Made by a program: the position numbers and the translations under genes. The notes under the pieces are model-generated. The model searched no databases and was not told where the DNA came from. It saw nothing but the letters and a program-made list of their open reading frames with translations. From Streptomyces sp. S3(2020) (GTDB taxonomy: Bacteria > Actinomycetota > Actinomycetes > Streptomycetales > Streptomycetaceae), in the NCBI RefSeq assembly GCF_013044505.1, contig NZ_JABERD010000054.1, positions 1-53,329 on the forward strand: a DNA stretch of 53,329 nucleotides, written 5' to 3'. Below, one piece after another: positions 42,461 through 49,446 of the stretch (its first letter is position 1; the number at the start of each line of letters is the position of its first letter).

Positions 42461-43525
42461 TCATCCCCGCGCCCGTCGCGCCAGCTCGTGCAGCACCGTG
42501 GAGGTGGGCACGGGCGCCTGGCGGACACCGGTCAGTTCCTGCTTGAGATAGGTGCCGGCCGAGGCGAACTCGGCGGCCGCGCCCTGCGGACGGAACCCGT
42601 GCCGGACCTCCAGCTCGCGCAACTCCGGTGCGGTGGAGAGGAGTTCGGCGAGCGCCCGGCCGTTCTCGGTCAGCGGTACGACGGTGTGGTCGCTGTTGAC
42701 CGTGGTGTCCGGGTAGAGGACGACCAGGTCGTCGGGCCGCTGTCCGTCCGCCAGAAGGGAGGCGACCTGCGACTCGTAGACGAGGACGAGCGGGTTTCCG
42801 GCCCCGCTGACGAAGTCCCGGAACGCCGCGTCGGTGCTGGTCTGCTGGGCGCCCTGGACGCTGATCAGCTTGCGCAGCAGGGGAGTCGACTTCTGGATCT
42901 CGGCATCGCCGGCGACCACCTTGCCGCCGTTGTCGACGTAGGAGGCGGCGGCGAGGTAGAGGGCGCCGGAGTTGGAGGACTCCGGGTCGGTGCTCGCGAG
43001 GTAGAGCGTGCCGCTCAACTCGCCGTACTTCGCGGCCCCCTTGAGCTGCTGCCAGGTGCGGTCCTCGCGGGCCGCGTCGAGATAGGCGGCCATCTTGAGC
43101 GTGCCGCGGTGTCCGGTGTCCAGCGTGGCGAGCCCGTTGCCCGCGAGCACCTCGGCGGCGCTCTGGTGCGCCACGACGACGAGGGGCGAGTAGAAGGGTC
43201 GCGGGAGTGTCCCCGACACCTTGTACTTCGCGGCGAGTTCCACGGCCGGCGCCTGGCTGGAGGGAAGGGCGAAGTCGTACCCCTTGAGGTCCAGCCCCTC
43301 CATGGCCCAGGACCCGGAGGTCTCGGCCTTCACGGTGAACCCCTTGGCGGCCAGGGCCTTCACCACATCAGGATCGGCGAAGAACTCCGCCTTCTCCGAT
43401 CCGATCACTCCTCGCACGGTCTTCGTTGCCGTGCTCCTGTCCCCGGTGTCCCGGCCCGCTGCGACGGCTACCGCCACTCCGCCGATCAGCAGGACCGCGA
43501 GGACGATTCCGATGATTCGTCTCAC
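42461..43525 (-). CDS. Secreted or anchored solute-binding (type 2) protein without VWA
   Basis: 354 residues from GTG 43525. N-terminal hydrophobic segment (IIGIVLAVLLIGGVAVAVA) acts as a signal anchor or signal peptide without lipobox. The rest is a periplasmic-binding-like domain: GVIGSEKAEFFADPDVVKALAA, the YDFALPSSQAPAVE segment, LYLASTDPESSNSGALYLA, and LVLVYESQVASLL. The SNSG/YES pattern parallels the SBP part of the downstream lipoprotein, so the two may be related. It is the first gene of the TelA operon. Ligand unknown. Confidence 0.8.
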   Translation of the reverse strand: MRRIIGIVLAVLLIGGVAVAVAAGRDTGDRSTATKTVRGVIGSEKAEFFADPDVVKALAAKGFTVKAETSGSWAMEGLDLKGYDFALPSSQAPAVELAAKYKVSGTLPRPFYSPLVVVAHQSAAEVLAGNGLATLDTGHRGTLKMAAYLDAAREDRTWQQLKGAAKYGELSGTLYLASTDPESSNSGALYLAAASYVDNGGKVVAGDAEIQKSTPLLRKLISVQGAQQTSTDAAFRDFVSGAGNPLVLVYESQVASLLADGQRPDDLVVLYPDTTVNSDHTVVPLTENGRALAELLSTAPELRELEVRHGFRPQGAAAEFASAGTYLKQELTGVRQAPVPTSTVLHELARRARG

Positions 43526-43613
43526 ACAGGCAGAGTGCTCGCGGAACCCAACATTCCCCGGCGGGGTGAGTGAACGGGGGGTGTCATACCCACTCCAGTA
43601 CTGCAACGCGGAT

Positions 43614-43648
43614 AGGGGCGCGGGGAACTGCGCGATCAACCACGACGG
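43614..43648. repeat. Dispersed intergenic repeat, related type B
   Basis: AGGGGCGCGGGGAACTGCGC followed by GATCAACCACGACGG. From memory this is a very common Streptomyces intergenic sequence, often found as the partner arm of the copy A/C type. It lies in the 247-bp gap between the SBP gene and the next small gene. Confidence 0.6.
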
Positions 43649-43772
43649 ACGAGCAGTCGCAAGACGACATGAACCCCTACGGCGAGAAGGCGCCGCGGCT
43701 CAAGCCAACGCGGTGTGTGGCACCTGGCCCGCGCGTCGCTGCGGGTGCACGCGGACCAGGGCCGTTCTGGGG

Positions 43773-44192
43773 TCAGCCGGCCGCGGTCAGCTCGCGCGGC
43801 TCGGCCAGCGCGGCGGAGTGCGCGTCCATGCGTTCGGCCGCCAGGATCGCCGCCGCCGTGTCCGCACGCGATGCCGCCACCACCAGCGCGCGCCCCGCCA
43901 GGGCATGTGCCCGTCGGTGCAGAGACGCGAGCCGGCTGTCGCCCTTGCCGGAGGCGCGGGCCGGAGTGCTGCCGGCGCGCAGACGTGTCACCTGCGCGGC
44001 AAGGCGCTCCGCGGCGGCATCCAGCTCGGCCGAGGGCGTGGCCGCCCGCAGCTCGTCGGTCACCGCCAGCAGCGCCGCCAGATGCCCCGCGAGCTGGAAC
44101 TCCAGCTCCTCCTCGCGGGTCCGGTGCGGGAAGTCGGACGTGGTGCCGGCCATCGTGCTGTGGACCGACTTGGTGCGGATCGGTTCGTACAT
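43773..44192 (-). CDS. Small conserved helical protein of unknown function
   Basis: 139 residues from ATG 44192, with GGAGG seven bases upstream. Hydrophilic and helical, probably coiled coil (RTREEELEFQLAGHLAALLAV, LDAAAERLAAQVTRLRAG, RRAHALAGRALVVAASRADTAAAI). No signal peptide, membrane segment or catalytic motif. The promoter has a strong -10 (TAGGAT) and a palindrome, so it is likely regulated. It looks like a protein family conserved in streptomycetes next to pckG-region genes. Confidence 0.7.
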   Translation of the reverse strand: MYEPIRTKSVHSTMAGTTSDFPHRTREEELEFQLAGHLAALLAVTDELRAATPSAELDAAAERLAAQVTRLRAGSTPARASGKGDSRLASLHRRAHALAGRALVVAASRADTAAAILAAERMDAHSAALAEPRELTAAG

Positions 44193-44213
44193 GGGATGGC
44201 CTCCTGTGCTGTC

Positions 44214-44244
44214 AGGAAATCATCCTAGCTTAGATTCAGTCTAA
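44214..44244 (-). promoter_or_regulatory. Palindromic promoter of the 139-residue protein gene
   Basis: TTAGA-TTCAG-TCTAA (44230-44244) is a perfect 5-bp-arm palindrome just upstream of a TAGGAT -10 hexamer on the minus strand. The AT-rich arms stand out from the local GC and resemble sites of Fur-like or MarR-like regulators. Confidence 0.55.
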
Positions 44245-44280
44245 AGTTGAGCGGCGGGGACGGATTGCGGAGGGATTGCC

Positions 44281-45492
44281 CTACGGCTGGCTGTAGCCGT
44301 CCAGGAAGTTCCCGATCCGCGTCACCGCGTCCCGCAGGTCACGGGCCGTCGGCAGGGTCACGACCCGGAAGTGATCGGGCTCGCTCCAGTTGAAGCCGGT
44401 GCCCTGGACGACCATGATCTTCTCGCGCCGCAGCAGGTCGAGGACCATCTGCCGGTCGTCCTTGATCTTGAAGACCTTGGGGTCGAGCCGCGGGAAGAGA
44501 TAGAGCGCGCCCTTCGGCTTCACACAGCTCACGCCCGGGATCTGGGTCAGCAGCTCGTACGCCACGTCCCGCTGCTCGCGCAGCCGCCCGCCCGGCAGCA
44601 CCAGGTCGTTGATCGTCTGGCGCCCGCTGAGCGCGGCCACGACCCCGTGCTGGCCCGGCATGTTCGCGCACAGCCGCATGTTCGCGAGGATGGTGAGGCC
44701 CTCGATGTAGGAGTCCGCGTGCGCGCGCGGCCCGGAGATCGACATCCAGCCGACCCGGTAGCCCGCGACCCGGTACGCCTTCGACATGCCGTTGAAGGTG
44801 AGGGTCAGCAGGTCGGGGGCGACGGAGGCGGTCGGGGTGTGTGTGGCGCCGTCGTAGAGGATCTTGTCGTAGATCTCGTCCGAGCAGACCAGCAGGTTGT
44901 GGCGGCGGGCGATGTCGGTCAGGCCCTGGAGCATCGCGGTGTCGTAGACCGCGCCCGTGGGGTTGTTCGGGTTGATGATCACGATCGCCTTGGTGCGGTC
45001 GGTGACCTTGCGCTCGATGTCCGCGAGGTCCGGCATCCAGTCGGACTGCTCGTCGCAGCGGTAGTGGACGGCGGTGCCGCCGGACAGGGAGACCGCGGCG
45101 GTCCACAGGGGGTAGTCCGGGGACGGGACGAGGACCTCGTCGCCGTCGTCCAGCAGGGCCTGCATCGCCATCACGATCAGCTCGGAGACGCCGTTGCCGA
45201 CGAAGACGTGCTCGACGTCGGTCTCGATGCCGAGGGTCTGGTTGTGCATGACGACGGCGCGGCGCGCCGCGAGCAGGCCCTTCGCGTCGCCGTACCCATG
45301 GGCCGAGGACACGTTCCGGAGGATGTCCTCCAGGATCTCCGGCGGGCACTCGAAGCCGAAGGCCGCCGGGTTCCCGGTGTTCAGCTTGAGGATGCGGTGA
45401 CCCGCCGCCTCAAGCCGCATGGCCTCCTCGAGAACCGGGCCCCGGATCTCGTAACAGACGTTGGCGAGCTTGGTCGACTGGATCACCTGCAT
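44281..45492 (-). CDS. Class I PLP-dependent aminotransferase (AlaT/AspC-like)
   Basis: 403 residues from ATG 45492 (18-codon upstream extension rejected). Fold-type I aminotransferase: LNTGNPAAFGFECPPEIL, GYGDAKGLLAARRAVV, VPSPDYPLWTAAVSL, IINPNNPTGAVYD, VCSDEIYDKILYDG, the PLP-lysine in FNGMSKAYRVAGYRVGW, and CANMPGQHGV. It belongs to the alanine-aminotransferase-like group (pyruvate/glutamate or similar). The start has no good ribosome-binding site. Single gene, divergent from the low-complexity protein. Confidence 0.9.
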   Translation of the reverse strand: MQVIQSTKLANVCYEIRGPVLEEAMRLEAAGHRILKLNTGNPAAFGFECPPEILEDILRNVSSAHGYGDAKGLLAARRAVVMHNQTLGIETDVEHVFVGNGVSELIVMAMQALLDDGDEVLVPSPDYPLWTAAVSLSGGTAVHYRCDEQSDWMPDLADIERKVTDRTKAIVIINPNNPTGAVYDTAMLQGLTDIARRHNLLVCSDEIYDKILYDGATHTPTASVAPDLLTLTFNGMSKAYRVAGYRVGWMSISGPRAHADSYIEGLTILANMRLCANMPGQHGVVAALSGRQTINDLVLPGGRLREQRDVAYELLTQIPGVSCVKPKGALYLFPRLDPKVFKIKDDRQMVLDLLRREKIMVVQGTGFNWSEPDHFRVVTLPTARDLRDAVTRIGNFLDGYSQP

Positions 45493-45604
45493 GTCAGGGA
45501 GCTTACGGCGGGGTAACGCTCCGTGGGTCGTGTTTTCCACCACGCGAGACGGTGTGGTTTGGGCGGTTATCGCCGGTAGCTGTCCCAGGGGCCCCTCCCG
45601 TCCT

Positions 45605-45610
45605 TACAAT
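45605..45610 (+). promoter_or_regulatory. -10 hexamer TACAAT with probable leaderless start
   Basis: TACAAT lies eight bases upstream of ATG 45619 and there is no Shine-Dalgarno sequence between, so transcription probably begins at or next to the start codon. Confidence 0.5.
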
Positions 45611-45618
45611 CCGCGGCC

Positions 45619-46620
45619 ATGTCGAGGCCGACGGAGCAGGGCAACGGGACGCTTGGCGTGAACGCAGCGCAGACGCCGCCGAGGGTGTACCAACCGCGCA
45701 GCGGGGTCACCCCGGCCTACGAGGAGTACGCGGATCCGGCGACGGCACACGGCTGGCAGAACGCGTACGACGAGACGGCCGAGCTGCCCCGGACGGAGCC
45801 GGCCGCCCCGGAGCCGACGGCCCCGGGCTCCGGCGGCCGGGCGGACCGACGCCGGGCCGCCCGCCGGGCGGCGAGGGGCTCGGTCCTGCGCAGCGGCGGG
45901 GGCGCGGACGCGCCGCGGGCGGGTGCTGCGGATGCGCCGGGGACGGGAAGCGCGGGCTCAGGGGGTCGAGGTGGTCCGGGCCCGTTCTGTGCCGGTGGTC
46001 CGGATGCGCCCTCCCCAGGTGATGCGGACGCGCCCCCGGGGTCAGGCGTGGGGGTCCCGGGCCCCGGTGCGGGTGGATCGGGCGGGCTCCCCGCGGGTGA
46101 CGCGGACGCGCCGCGGGTCGGTGGTGCGGGCTCGCGTCGGGCGGGGCGTCGGGGCGTTTCCCGTTCCGGTGGCCGTGGCGTGTCCGGCGCCGATCGCCCG
46201 GACGCACCCCCGACCCGCGCCCCCCGCTCGCGCCGCGTGGCCATGGCCGCCGGTGCGGTCGGAGTGGTGTCCGTGGCCGCCCTGGTCGCGGGCCTGTCGT
46301 TCGCGGGCTCCGCCCCCGAGCCCTCGCAGGGCAGGGAGAAGGGCAACCCCTCGGGGACGGCCGAGCCCGCGGACCCGGCGGCTTCGTCCCCCTCGTCCTC
46401 TTCGGCGGTCCCCGGCGGGACGGCCTCCGGCGCACCGGCAACCGGCGCGAGCCCACCGGCGGTGGCGCCCACCGGGAGTCCGGCGGGCGACCCGACGGTG
46501 AGCGAGAGCCTCTCGGTGACCCCCTCCACCACCACCCCTTCGGCGGCCTCCTCCTCCGGCGCCCCCGGCCCGGGCAACGGCAAGGGCCGCGGCCAGGGCA
46601 ACGCGAAGGCGCCCAAGTAG
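45619..46620 (+). CDS. Low-complexity single-pass membrane protein
   Basis: 333 residues from ATG 45619. The cytosolic N-terminal 205 residues are Gly/Ala/Pro/Arg-rich with recurring ADAP units (GGADAPRAGAADAP, GDADAPPGSG, AGDADAPRVGG). One transmembrane helix (MAAGAVGVVSVAALVAGLSF) is followed by a Ser/Thr/Pro-rich extracellular tail ending in GKGRGQGNAKAPK. No enzymatic domain. It could be a surface or envelope-associated disordered protein. Coding status is supported by frame-specific composition and the clean promoter, but low complexity limits certainty. Confidence 0.65.
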   Translation: MSRPTEQGNGTLGVNAAQTPPRVYQPRSGVTPAYEEYADPATAHGWQNAYDETAELPRTEPAAPEPTAPGSGGRADRRRAARRAARGSVLRSGGGADAPRAGAADAPGTGSAGSGGRGGPGPFCAGGPDAPSPGDADAPPGSGVGVPGPGAGGSGGLPAGDADAPRVGGAGSRRAGRRGVSRSGGRGVSGADRPDAPPTRAPRSRRVAMAAGAVGVVSVAALVAGLSFAGSAPEPSQGREKGNPSGTAEPADPAASSPSSSSAVPGGTASGAPATGASPPAVAPTGSPAGDPTVSESLSVTPSTTTPSAASSSGAPGPGNGKGRGQGNAKAPK

Positions 46621-46632
46621 CCCCCGCGCTGG

Positions 46633-46663
46633 GTAGGTTGACCCCGTCGAACGGAAGACGGGG
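46633..46663 (+). promoter_or_regulatory. -10-like TAGGTT and hairpin over the KAP ribosome-binding site
   Basis: TAGGTT (46633-46638) precedes the hairpin CCCCGTC (46642-46648) / GACGGGG (46657-46663), which ends two bases before ATG 46666. The only ribosome-binding candidates lie in the loop and right arm, so the structure could limit translation. Confidence 0.4.
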
Positions 46664-46665
46664 AC

Positions 46666-48405
46666 ATGGGATTCGCGCTGCTGAATGACGAGCCGGTCAC
46701 GGATCCGGCGGCCGATCTGCTCGGCACGGGCCGGGCCGCCGGGCAGCTGGCCCGGATGCTGCACGACTCACGCGGCTCGACCCCGTTCACGCTCGCCGTC
46801 GACGCCGGCTGGGGCATGGGCAAGAGCAGTCTGATGCGCCTGGTCGAGGAGGAGCTGAAGCGGGAGTACAAGGACGTCGAGACCGTCTGGTACAACGCCT
46901 GGACCTCCACGGGCGCCGACGCCCTGGAAGGCCTGATCAAGTCCGTGCTGGCCCGCTTCGACAAACGGCTGATGCGGCGCGTACTGCACGGCGTGGACGA
47001 GCAGGCGGTCCTGGTCCGGGCGGTGCAGACGGTACTGACCGTGGTCGCGGCCCCGTTCGGGGCGGCCGGCATCGTCGACCGGTTCTGGCAGGACCTCTCC
47101 GTCGACGCGAAGGCCCGCAACGACATGCGGGAGGCGCTGCGCGACCTCGCCACCCAGTGGGCGGACTCCGCGGCGTACGAGCCCCGACGCCTCCTCGTCG
47201 TCTTCGTCGACGACCTCGACCGCTGCTCCGAGGAGACCGTGCTGGCGGTCTGCGAGGCGGTGAAGGTCTATCTGGACATCCCCGGCCTCGCCTTCGTCAT
47301 CGGCTGCGACCGCTCCGCACTCGGCCCCTCGGGGCTGCTCAGGGATCTGGGGCCGGCGGGATCGGCGTTCATGGAGAAGATCTTCCAGACGAGCTATCGC
47401 ATCCCGGTGACGGGGGACGAGCGCGTCGAGGAGTACGTACGGCAGTGCGCCGAGCGCTCGGGGGTCCGTGAACTCCTCGCGGACGACACCCTGGTGCGGC
47501 TGATCGCGGAACGCTCCGCCCGCAACCCGCGCCGGATCAAACGGCTCATCAACGGCTTCGGACTGGAGTGCGCGCTCAACCCGGTGTGGCAGCAGTTCGA
47601 CTCGGAAGCCGTCATCCGCACCCTGCTGCTCCAGCATCTGTACGCCGACTTCTACCGGACGCTGCTGGCGAGCGACCGCAGCCATGGGAACGCGGCCTGG
47701 GAGTTCCTGGACTACCGGGTGGCCAAGAGGCTGCTCGGGCGGCCCTCGGTGACGCCGGACGAGGAGTCGTGGCAGACCACGGTGAACCATCTGGGCGAGC
47801 ACGACCTCGCCGCGCCCGACCGGGACGACCGTGAGGAGTGGGGCACCGTCCTGGCCCGGCTGGAGGAGTGTCTGCCCACCGGGTTCCCGGCGTTGGAGCG
47901 CGACCAGAACTTCGTGACACTCGTCGGGGAGCTGATGGGCATGGAGGGCGCGACCGAACTGGTGGAGCGGCTCAGACGGGGCGTCGGACCGGTCGCGGTG
48001 GTGGCGGCCGGCGACGAGGAACAGCGCCCGTACGCCGGATCGTTGGTGCTCTGGGTCGACGACCATCCGGAGGGCAACACCCGGGACGCCAGGCACCTGG
48101 AGTCGCTGGGCGCGCAGGTGGTGCTCGCCGAGGACGCACGACAGGCCGAGCGTGTCCTGGGCGGCTCCGCCCGGGTCGACCTGCTGATCTCCGACGTGGC
48201 GCGCGGAATGGACGGCGAAGCCGGGTTCACGATGCTTGAGCGCTGGCGCGACGCCGGCCACTATGCCGGGCCCGCCATCTTCTACGCCGGCCGCATCACG
48301 CCCGAGCGTGAACGTCGATGCCGCCATCTCGACGCCGAGATCACCATGTCCAGTTCCGCCCTGCACCAGTACGTCCGCTCCGTACTCGCCCATGATCAGG
48401 CCTGA
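46666..48405 (+). CDS. KAP-family P-loop NTPase fused to a receiver-like domain
   Basis: 579 residues from ATG 46666. KAP NTPase: Walker A DAGWGMGKSS (46-55, K53), WYNAW motif (75-79), a short hydrophobic insertion (about 120-140) where KAP proteins usually carry membrane helices, Walker B LLVVFVDDLDRC (176-187), FVIGCDRSAL and NPRRIKRLINGF. From about residue 450 to the end is a receiver-like alpha/beta domain: VLWVDDHPEGN (acidic pair), DLLISDVARGMDGEAGF (phospho-acceptor position), AIFYAGRITPER. The usual Lys and Thr/Ser switch residues are replaced, suggesting an atypical receiver. KAP proteins act in membrane-linked signalling and are seen in defence loci; substrate unknown. Confidence 0.85.
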   Translation: MGFALLNDEPVTDPAADLLGTGRAAGQLARMLHDSRGSTPFTLAVDAGWGMGKSSLMRLVEEELKREYKDVETVWYNAWTSTGADALEGLIKSVLARFDKRLMRRVLHGVDEQAVLVRAVQTVLTVVAAPFGAAGIVDRFWQDLSVDAKARNDMREALRDLATQWADSAAYEPRRLLVVFVDDLDRCSEETVLAVCEAVKVYLDIPGLAFVIGCDRSALGPSGLLRDLGPAGSAFMEKIFQTSYRIPVTGDERVEEYVRQCAERSGVRELLADDTLVRLIAERSARNPRRIKRLINGFGLECALNPVWQQFDSEAVIRTLLLQHLYADFYRTLLASDRSHGNAAWEFLDYRVAKRLLGRPSVTPDEESWQTTVNHLGEHDLAAPDRDDREEWGTVLARLEECLPTGFPALERDQNFVTLVGELMGMEGATELVERLRRGVGPVAVVAAGDEEQRPYAGSLVLWVDDHPEGNTRDARHLESLGAQVVLAEDARQAERVLGGSARVDLLISDVARGMDGEAGFTMLERWRDAGHYAGPAIFYAGRITPERERRCRHLDAEITMSSSALHQYVRSVLAHDQA

Positions 48406-48464
48406 CACAACTTCTTGCCCGATTGGCCACCCCTCTTCACAATGCGCATGACAAAATCACGGGC

Positions 48465-48483
48465 GGCCGGAAGATTTCCGGCC
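48465..48483 (+). promoter_or_regulatory. 5' leader hairpin of the secreted protease gene
   Basis: GGCCGGAA and TTCCGGCC with a three-base loop, ending about 10 bases before the GAGGGG ribosome-binding site. It may stabilise the mRNA. Confidence 0.4.
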
Positions 48484-48510
48484 GTCCAAGTCGCAAGAGG
48501 GGACCCCCAC

Positions 48511-49443
48511 ATGAGAAAGCCTCTCGTCGCCGCACTCAGTGTCCTGGCGCTCGCCGGGATGGGTACGGCACCCGCGGTCGCCGCCGAACCGTCCGTCGCG
48601 GGCGTCGGCAAGAGCGTGGACACGGAGACGGCCACGTCCGTCGTGCACGACCTGGTCACCTCCACCACCTCGGCCCTGAAGCAGGCCACGGCACCCTCGG
48701 CCACGATCCAGGCCGTGACGCTCGCCGGGACCGTCTCGCTCAGCAACTGCTCCGGTTCGGTCATCCGCTTCCCGAACTCCCTGGACACCGACCCGGCCCT
48801 GGTGCTCAGCAACGGCCACTGCCTGACCTCCGGCTTCCCGGATCCCGGCGAGGTCATCACCAACCAGGCCTCCACCCGGACCTTCGGCCTGCTCAACTCC
48901 TCCGGCTCCCGGGTCGCGACGCTGCGCGCGAGCAAGCTCGCCTACGCGACGATGACCGACACGGACGTCTCGATCTACCAGCTCACCAGCACCTACGCGA
49001 CGATCAAGAGCTCGTACAACATCTCCCCGCTGACCGTCCAGGACACCCACCCGACCGCCGGCACCGCCATCACCGTGGCCTCCGGCTACTGGAAGACGCT
49101 CTACAACTGCAACATCGACGGGTTCGCCTACCGTCTGAAGGAGGGCGTCTGGACCTGGAAGGACTCGGTCCGTTACACCTCCGCCTGCCAGACCATCGGC
49201 GGCACCTCCGGCTCGCCGGTGATCGACCAGGCCACCGGCAAGGTCGTCGCCGTCAACAACACCGGCAACGAGGACGGCGAGTCCTGCACGGACAACAACC
49301 CGTGCGAGGTCAGCGAGAACGGCACCGTCACCGTCCGTGAGGGCATCAACTACGCCCAGGAGATCTACAACATCCCGGCCTGCTTCACGACCGGCAACCA
49401 GCTCAACCTGAGCGCGAGCACCTGCACGCTGCCCAAGCCGTAG
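48511..49443 (+). CDS. Secreted trypsin-like serine protease
   Basis: 310 residues from ATG 48511, with GAGGGG eight bases upstream. Signal peptide (MRKPLVAALSVLALAGMG, cleavage near AVAA-EP). Chymotrypsin-fold catalytic triad: LSNGHCL (H103), MTDTDVSIYQL (D150 or D152) and GGTSGSPVID (S233). Cysteines flank the His and the Ser regions (CSGSVIR/GHC; YNCNIDGF/SACQTI). A 60-residue region between the signal peptide and the first strand may be a propeptide. Probably an extracellular hydrolase typical of streptomycetes. Confidence 0.88.
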   Translation: MRKPLVAALSVLALAGMGTAPAVAAEPSVAGVGKSVDTETATSVVHDLVTSTTSALKQATAPSATIQAVTLAGTVSLSNCSGSVIRFPNSLDTDPALVLSNGHCLTSGFPDPGEVITNQASTRTFGLLNSSGSRVATLRASKLAYATMTDTDVSIYQLTSTYATIKSSYNISPLTVQDTHPTAGTAITVASGYWKTLYNCNIDGFAYRLKEGVWTWKDSVRYTSACQTIGGTSGSPVIDQATGKVVAVNNTGNEDGESCTDNNPCEVSENGTVTVREGINYAQEIYNIPACFTTGNQLNLSASTCTLPKP

Positions 49444-49446
49444 CGA

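Noticed and set aside
45898..46130. CRISPR-like or minisatellite repeat in the ADAP-rich coding region
   Set aside because: Unit length varies and the repeat follows the protein frame, so it is low-complexity coding sequence.
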